A DNA stretch of 64,000 nt, from assembly GCA_002070955.1 (NCBI GenBank), contig MWEK01000008.1, positions 92,555-156,554 on the forward strand. The letters run 5' to 3'. A program made the position numbers and the translations under genes. The first letter of the stretch is position 1. Each line of letters opens with the position of its first letter. Positions 59,576-64,000 of the stretch are shown in pieces. The DNA comes from Planctomycetes bacterium ADurb.Bin069 (lineage in GTDB: Bacteria > Planctomycetota > UBA8108 > UBA8890 > UBA8898). The notes under the pieces are model-generated. The model was not told the DNA's origin, did not search any database, and saw nothing but the letters and a program-made list of their open reading frames with translations.

Positions 59576-61792
59576 TCACCGCTCCTGCGGCGCGTCGATT
59601 CCCGCGTACGCCGGCTCCTTGGCCGGATCGAGGCCGAGGCGCTTCAAGATCTCGGCGATCGCCCGCCTGAGCTGCCGGTCGTCCTGAAAATCCGCGGGCA
59701 GCTCCCGGCCCTGCGCATCCTCGTAGGCGCGCCAGAGGTTGGCGCGCACCACCAGCCGGACGTCGGCGGGCGTGCAGCGCGTCGCGTCCTTGATCTGCTC
59801 GAAGAACTCCTTGAAGCCCGGATAGCGCTCCGGATCGCCGCCGTCCCCGCCCAGAAGCAGCGCCGCGCTGCGCTCCGCGTGCGCCGGCTCCAGGAGCCGC
59901 TGGACATAGTCCTTGAGCGCCGGCATCTCCGCTAGCTGCTCGAGCTCGTTGGCCTTCCACAGCGGCCAGCTCGGCGGGGCGACCTCCACGTCGGGGGTGA
60001 CGCCGCCTTCCGCCGTGACGCGCCCCTCCGCATCGCGGCGCGTGTGAATGCAGCGGCCGCTCGGGAGGTAGTAATACTGGACCGTGAGGCGCAGGGCCGA
60101 TCGGCCGCCCACCAGACCGCCCAGTTCCGGCGGCACGGGAAAGATGCGCTGCACGCTTCCCTTGCCGAACGTCCGCTCGCCCACGAGGACGGCGCGATGA
60201 TCGTAATCCTGGAGCGCGCCGGCGACGATCTCCGACGCGCTCGCGCTGGCCTTGTCGATGAGGATGACGAGGGGCTCGGAGAGGTACTGCGGCGGGGCGT
60301 TGCGGCTCATCTCGGCCTTCTCGCCGATGCGGCCCCGCTGCGTCACGATCGGCCGCGGGTCCTCCGCCACGAAGAGATCGACGATCTTCACCGCCTCGCT
60401 GAGGAGCCCCCCCGGATTGCCGCGCAGATCGAGAATGATCGCCTGGAACCCCGCGGGCCCCAGCGCGGCGAGGCCTTCCAGGAGTTCGTCGAAGGCGCGC
60501 TCGCCGAAATGGTCCAGGCGCACGTAGGCGATCCCGCAGGGCAGCAGCCGCGTGCGCACGTTCTCCATCTTGATTTCCGCCCGCACGATGTCGAACTCGC
60601 GGGGCTCCTTCCACCCGCGCCGCATGACCTGGAGTTTGACGTGCGAAGCGCGCTTCCCCTTCAGGAGGCGCATGATCTCCGTCATGTCCTTGCCCTTGGT
60701 CTCCAGGCCGTCGATCTCCAGGATGCGGTCCTGGGGCTTCAGGCCCGCCCGGTAGGCGGGTCCGTTGTAAAGCGGCCGCACGATGACGAGCTGGCCGGTG
60801 TCGCGGTCCTGGGAAATCTGCGCGCCCACGCCGGTGTACGCGCCGCTGATGGAGTCCTCGAATTGCTGCGTCTCGTCGACATCCATGAAGGTCGAGAAGC
60901 GATCCAAGGCGTTCAGAAGCCCCTTGGCGGCGCCCACGCGGAGGGCCACCTCGTTCAGCTCCGCCTCGTCGACGTAGTTCTCCCTGATCCGGGCCATGAC
61001 CCAGTCCAGCAGGGGATCGGCGCCCTTGTCGCCGCGGAGTTGCACCTGCCTGAGCGCCGCGAGCTCCTGGGAGAGCCGCGCGATTTCGGCGTCCTTCTGG
61101 CGCACCAGGGCGTCGCGTCCCAGGTCGAAGGGATTGGCCGAGGCCTCGCGCTCCTTGGCCAGGCGCTCGATCCTGAGGATCAACACCGCGCGGAGCCCAT
61201 CGTCGGTGGGCTCGCCCGCGAGCCTGGCCAGGATCTTCTTGGCGACGCCCTCGACATAGCCCATCTCGCCCAGCGCCAGGGCGGCGCGATCCCGCAGGGC
61301 CTTGTCGTCCGAAAGCAGGAAGCGCTCGATGCGCTCCCGAGCCCAGCGGTCCCCCGCCACATCCCAGAGCGTGCGCGCCGCCTCGATGCGCACCCGCGGA
61401 TCGGCGTCCTCCTGCGCGAGGCGTTGGAGCACCGGCGCCAAGGCGTCATCGAGCGACGACCTGAGCAGCGCGAGCGCCGCGAGGCGCAGCTCGGCGGGCG
61501 CCTTGCTGTCCACCAGCTCCCTGAGGGCCTTCTCCCCCGCCTCGGGAGCGTTCATGCCCAGGAGCGCCTTCGCGCAGCCAAGGCGCACTTGCGGCGAGGC
61601 GCTCTTCAGGCCCTCCATGACCGCGTCGGCCGCCGCGGCGCCGAGGGCCTCCAGAGCGGCGGCATGTTCCCAAAGCTCGGCCGGCCGGCACGCGGTCATC
61701 GCGGCCACGCGCGCCCGCACGGCCGCGTCGATGTCGGCATCCTGGACGCCGCGTTCCTGCGCGGAAAGAAAGAGGACCAGCAGCAGCGTCAT
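59576..61792 (-). CDS. HEAT-repeat S41 (CtpA-type) carboxyl-terminal protease
   Basis: 738 residues from ATG 61792, giving a short signal (MTLLLVLFLSAQE); an upstream ATG at ~61853 would add an unlikely tail. Residues ~40-230 are HEAT-like repeats (ADPRVRIEAARTLWDVAGD, LRDRAALALGEMGY). A PDZ domain (~340-420: YRAGLKPQDRILEIDG) and S41 domain follow, with IILDLRGNPGGLL, Ser520 (DKASASASEIVAGAL) and Lys544 (ERTFGKGSVQ) as the serine-lysine dyad. These proteases act in the periplasm on misfolded or tagged envelope proteins. HEAT repeats in front of S41 are unusual and may bind a partner. Confidence 0.88.
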   Translation of the reverse strand: MTLLLVLFLSAQERGVQDADIDAAVRARVAAMTACRPAELWEHAAALEALGAAAADAVMEGLKSASPQVRLGCAKALLGMNAPEAGEKALRELVDSKAPAELRLAALALLRSSLDDALAPVLQRLAQEDADPRVRIEAARTLWDVAGDRWARERIERFLLSDDKALRDRAALALGEMGYVEGVAKKILARLAGEPTDDGLRAVLILRIERLAKEREASANPFDLGRDALVRQKDAEIARLSQELAALRQVQLRGDKGADPLLDWVMARIRENYVDEAELNEVALRVGAAKGLLNALDRFSTFMDVDETQQFEDSISGAYTGVGAQISQDRDTGQLVIVRPLYNGPAYRAGLKPQDRILEIDGLETKGKDMTEIMRLLKGKRASHVKLQVMRRGWKEPREFDIVRAEIKMENVRTRLLPCGIAYVRLDHFGERAFDELLEGLAALGPAGFQAIILDLRGNPGGLLSEAVKIVDLFVAEDPRPIVTQRGRIGEKAEMSRNAPPQYLSEPLVILIDKASASASEIVAGALQDYDHRAVLVGERTFGKGSVQRIFPVPPELGGLVGGRSALRLTVQYYYLPSGRCIHTRRDAEGRVTAEGGVTPDVEVAPPSWPLWKANELEQLAEMPALKDYVQRLLEPAHAERSAALLLGGDGGDPERYPGFKEFFEQIKDATRCTPADVRLVVRANLWRAYEDAQGRELPADFQDDRQLRRAIAEILKRLGLDPAKEPAYAGIDAPQER

Positions 61793-62153
61793 GACAGCGT
61801 TCTCCGCCCGCGGGAGGCGCGCCCCCGCGCCACTCCCGGCGAGCCCGCGCATGCGCCGATTCCCGCATCGAACCCGATTATAGGGCGCGCGACGGAGCTT
61901 GCCAAAGGGCAGGGGCGCGGCGCGGAGGAATCGGAGCCTCACCGGGACCAGGCCCGAGCGCTCCTCTTCCGGCGGGGCTTTCTGCTTCGGCGGCGGCCTC
62001 GAGCGCGCCCTCCCCCTTCCCTGCCTTCTCCGGGCTCGCGTGGATTTCCAGGTAAGACGAGACCATGAATTTAACAAAAACCTTCAAATCTAAGCCGTTT
62101 CCTGCCGCTTTTGCCAAACGAGCAGTTGCGCTTCGGGCATTTGTGTAATTTGT
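61793..62153. other. Non-coding stretch containing a composition boundary
   Basis: No gene supported. The first ~265 bases are GC-rich like the chromosome; from about 62060 the sequence becomes AT-rich (runs such as TTAACAAAAA and TTTGTCTATAAAG). The frame of the transposase fragment stays open past its stop here without recognisable similarity. This is probably the left edge of the mobile region. Confidence 0.5.
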
Positions 62154-62516
62154 CTATAAAGTCTTCTTTGTTTTGCCGTATACATCAGCGCCAAAGAGAC
62201 GATCCAGAGCCCGTCCGAGCTGGTCCTCCGTGAGCTTCTTCGCTTGGCGAGAGCTGAGCCCAAATGCCGGCGGCCAGAAACCGCTGACGCTCTCGTAGTG
62301 CCGGCACATCGGCTCCCGCTCGACGGTGATGGAACGGATGAGCACCCCCAACGCCTTTGCGGAAGGCAAAGAACTTCGATCATGCTTCGTCGGGACATGC
62401 GCATCGAGCAGGCGCTCCATTTGCCGCAGGCCCGGAAAGTGATTCACGATGGGCAGCGGGCCCAGTCGTTCTTCGGCCAGCTCGAAAGGAGGCATGAATA
62501 CGGCGCTTCTTTTCAT
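62154..62516 (-). pseudogene. N-terminal remnant of an IS1634-type (DUF4277) transposase
   Basis: 120 residues from ATG 62516, with AGGGAGAAAG just upstream, against ~500-570 for intact relatives. The segment LGPLPIVNHFPGLRQMERL, then KALGVLIRSITVEREP and EDQLGRALDRLFGADV match the DUF4277 N-terminal domain of IS1634-like transposases. The frame ends at TAG 62154 and the DDE catalytic core is missing. No second fragment with the core was found in the window, so it is a truncated relic. Its base composition is lower in GC than the flanking chromosome. Confidence 0.78.
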
Positions 62517-62583
62517 CTTTCTCCCTTGACAGCTTCTTAGTCTTGCCATATAACAATGGCACGATTTCACGGGGTCAATACCC

Positions 62584-62934
62584 TTGGCAAAAACAATTTC
62601 GAAGCCCCACGGGAAGAAACAAAGCCGTTGTGCCCTCTACCGCCGGCGTATTTTGGCGGTAGACACCCTATGTGCCGGAACGTTGGTGAAGCGTTTCAAT
62701 ACCTGCGGCAAGCCCCATTGCCCTTGCATGCAGGATCCCAGCGCGCGGCACGGTCCGTACCATATCTGGTCGCGCCGTGAGGGAGGACGCCTCGTGCAGA
62801 CCGTCGTCTCGCCCTCGCAAGCCAAGGAGATCGCGCTGGCGATTCAGAACTACCGCAGAGTCCTGCGTCTTTTGGCCGCGTGGAGCCGCGAATCGGCGCG
62901 GGCGATTCTGGCAGCGGATGGAGTTAACCACTGA
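62584..62934 (+). CDS. DUF6788-like mobile-element-associated protein
   Basis: 116 residues if TTG 62584 is the start; a later TTG just before VKRFNTC is as likely, since relatives begin near that point. The core VKRFNTCGKPHCPCM (three close Cys), HGPYHIWSRREGG and a C-terminal helix resemble DUF6788, a small zinc-ribbon-like protein often adjacent to IS1634/ISNCY-type transposases. It diverges from the transposase remnant across ~70 bases. Function unknown. A good intrinsic terminator follows at 62991. Confidence 0.6.
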   Translation: MAKTISKPHGKKQSRCALYRRRILAVDTLCAGTLVKRFNTCGKPHCPCMQDPSARHGPYHIWSRREGGRLVQTVVSPSQAKEIALAIQNYRRVLRLLAAWSRESARAILAADGVNH

Positions 62935-62990
62935 CCCCACCGGTCTTTACGTAATCATAAAATTGCCGCCCACAACCGCGGAAAGTGGGG

Positions 62991-63032
62991 CAGGCCGCAC
63001 ACCGTTTAAGATTTGTGCGGCCTGTTTCTTTT
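62991..63032 (+). terminator. Intrinsic terminator after the DUF6788-like gene
   Basis: An 11-base perfect stem CAGGCCGCACA (62991-63001) / TGTGCGGCCTG (63014-63024), 12-base loop, then TTTCTTTT. Directional for the plus strand; it would not serve the convergent glycosyltransferase remnant, which lacks a T-run on its side. Confidence 0.85.
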
Positions 63033-63069
63033 GAGTCGAACCACTTCCTTGCCAGAATCGGGTTAAATT

Positions 63070-63818
63070 TCAAGATGTCGGATTGGAAGAATCGGGAGGA
63101 GTTATTACAATAAGAGCCCAGTCGTTATTGACCGGTATGACCTGATAGATGCGTCCGTCTATAAGTTGCTCTAATTTTTTAAGCATCTTTGTGCGAATAA
63201 TGGTCAATTGGGGAGTGCCTGCCTTGGCCTTCTTGACCACATCCCTGATCTTGCCCTGGGCGTCCGTCGGATCTTTGAATTCGATTGTATCTATGGGCGA
63301 CTTCTTTAAATAGAACTGAAGTCCGTAGGGACAGTCCCGATTTAAAATATGTAGGTCATAGGACGAATACTTTTCCAAAGCCGGTTTCAAATCCTGCGCA
63401 AGGACAAGCATGTCTTTGGGATCAGACCTGTAAGGGATGGCTCCCTTTGCAATGACCATTACAAGCATGCACGTGATCGATGTCCACTTGATCAACTTGA
63501 GGCTGATGTGCCTCTCGGAGACCAGCCACTCAAGTCCTTTGCCGACCGTCAAAGCCATAGGTGCAAACAGAGGCAGCACGTAAAGAGGCAGTCGTGAGGT
63601 GCTCAGACAGAATACGGCGAGAGGAATAAAGAAAGCAGTGATTACAAATAACCATTCCGCAGAATGGGGCCACGAGGAAATCCGTTTCCACATATCGGTC
63701 GGCCACGGAATCCGTTTCCAACGAAAGGCGATGATAAAAACCCAAGGAAGCATTCCGAACAGGAGAGACGGGAAATACATAGTAAATGGTTTGAACCATT
63801 GCGTGCGTGCGCCGCGCC
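63070..63818 (-). pseudogene. C-terminal half of a GT39/ArnT-type membrane glycosyltransferase, cut by an IS21 element
   Basis: About 248 codons ending at 63070 match the second half of GT-C (PMT/ArnT-like) transferases: FKPFTMYFPSLLFGMLPWVF, LAVFCLSTSRLPLYVLPLFA, three or more membrane helices, and a soluble tail (DLHILNRDCPYGLQFYLK). The catalytic N-terminal half, normally ~250 residues with the DE motif, is missing. Upstream the reading frame runs into the repeats of an IS21-family end and stays open to 63990 by chance, giving a false chimera (for example RCPESNGITVRIGSESVSG is repeat DNA). Base composition is far lower in GC than the rest of the window, so the gene may itself be transferred. 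The other half would lie beyond the IS, outside the window. Confidence 0.75.
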
Positions 63819-63927
63819 ATTCCGGACACCGATTCCGTTTCATTCCGGACACCGATTCCGATCCAATCCGGACAGTGATTCCGTTTGATTCCGGACACCG
63901 ATTCCGGGCATTCCGGACAGCGGATAG
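63819..63927. repeat. Tandem 23-bp repeats at an IS21-family end
   Basis: Five consecutive units with the core ATTCCGGACACCGATTCCG: 63819-63841, 63842-63864, 63865-63887, 63888-63909 (22 bp) and a partial unit 63910-63927. Units 1, 2 and 4 are nearly identical over the core. Multiple end repeats just upstream of istA are a known IS21 hallmark and bind the transposase. No unique spacers separate them. Confidence 0.8.
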
Positions 63928-63959
63928 GGGCTTTGACGTGACGCTGGACAAGACGTTTA

Positions 63960-63984
63960 CTGGGCACCCGAAGGAGGTGCCCAG
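63960..63984 (+). promoter_or_regulatory. Hairpin over the istA ribosome-binding site and start
   Basis: A perfect 9-base stem CTGGGCACC (63960-63968) / GGTGCCCAG (63976-63984) with a 7-base loop. The Shine-Dalgarno AAGGAGG (63971-63977) lies in the loop and stem, and the last stem base is the G of the GTG start. It could reduce translation of istA from incoming transcripts. Confidence 0.65.
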
Positions 63985-64000
63985 TGGCAAGAAAGCGATT
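63984..64000 (+). CDS. istA: IS21-family transposase IstA, first codons only
   Basis: GTG 63984 reads MARKR before the window ends, matching the usual IstA start, six bases after AGGAGG. Identification rests on the upstream IS21-type repeats and this short start; only the N-terminus is visible. Confidence 0.55.

Larger units (their letters stand above)
63819..64000 (+). mobile_element. IS21-family insertion sequence, one end only
   Basis: From the repeat array to the window edge: end repeats, then a short leader with a hairpin, then the first codons of istA. The element enters the glycosyltransferase gene near 63818. The exact terminus and target duplication cannot be set because the other end is outside the window. 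Confidence 0.7.

Noticed and set aside
63819..63927. Direct repeats as a CRISPR array
   Set aside because: The units are contiguous with no unique spacers, the period is 23 bp, and no cas genes are present. They fit IS21 end repeats.
63070..63990. A single 306-residue protein
   Set aside because: The first ~60 residues are translated IS repeat DNA. Only the rest resembles a glycosyltransferase, so it is a chance chimera.

Overview
The window is 64 kb of very GC-rich bacterial DNA with dense coding, except for the last ~1.9 kb, which is visibly more AT-rich. The gene content points to the Planctomycetota or a close PVC-superphylum relative. The clues are paired Tat-exported Gfo/Idh/MocA oxidoreductases, many secreted glycoside hydrolases (GH2, DUF5060, DUF4091, DUF4832, BNR-4), an EF-hand secreted protein, an anaerobic sulfatase maturase, a Minf_1886-family protein, and an Nqr pump beside an F-type ATP synthase. 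This assignment is inference from gene families; no rRNA, tRNA or other phylogenetic marker was seen.

Layout. 1-902 (-): the N-terminal 300 residues of a STAS-containing partner-switch regulator that runs off the left edge. 1065-4726 (+): a FabZ-like dehydratase and a secreted GH2 enzyme with a discoidin tail. 4742-10274 (-): a complete six-gene nqrABCDEF operon whose NqrA carries two RnfC-type 4Fe-4S motifs. 10377-14559 (-): a CCA-adding enzyme and two Tat-signal Gfo/Idh/MocA proteins. 14687-16843 (+): a DUF5060 glycosidase. 16921-29206 (-): seven co-oriented genes, namely a YhaO/YhaN-like nuclease/ATPase pair followed by DUF4091, nitrilase-superfamily, BNR-4, small hypothetical and DUF4832 proteins. 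29446-31513 (+): a secreted protein of unknown function and a seven-EF-hand protein, ended by a strong terminator. 31604-35971 (-): an outer-membrane beta-barrel protein, then a LacZ-type GH2 enzyme with a LamG insertion. 36235-45021 (+): a 2928-residue cyclic beta-1,2-glucan synthase-like protein. 45065-48306: a DUF5009-like acyltransferase, an anSME-type radical SAM protein and TatD. 48573-55773 (+): the complete ATP synthase operon atpZ-I-B-E-F-H-A-G-D-C behind a good sigma-70-type promoter. 55852-59569 (+): a SpoIIE-type phosphatase, tmk, holB and a Minf_1886 protein. 59576-61792 (-): a HEAT-repeat S41 protease. 62.06-64 kb: a mobile-element scar with a decayed IS1634-type transposase, a DUF6788 protein, a terminator, and an IS21-family element that interrupts a GT39-type glycosyltransferase gene.

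How it fits together. Energy conservation is represented by a sodium-type NADH:quinone reductase and an ATP synthase whose c subunit looks proton-type. The secreted enzymes and oxidoreductases look like an extracellular polysaccharide-breakdown repertoire without SusC/SusD-type importers. The STAS protein at the left edge and the SpoIIE phosphatase at 56 kb are both partner-switching parts, although they lie far apart. I did not find a wholly new multi-gene system. The most unusual signals are the Fe-S-bearing NqrA, the binding-type domains inserted inside two catalytic barrels, the three-part regulator at the left edge, and the IS21 end with 23-bp repeats and a hairpin over the transposase start.
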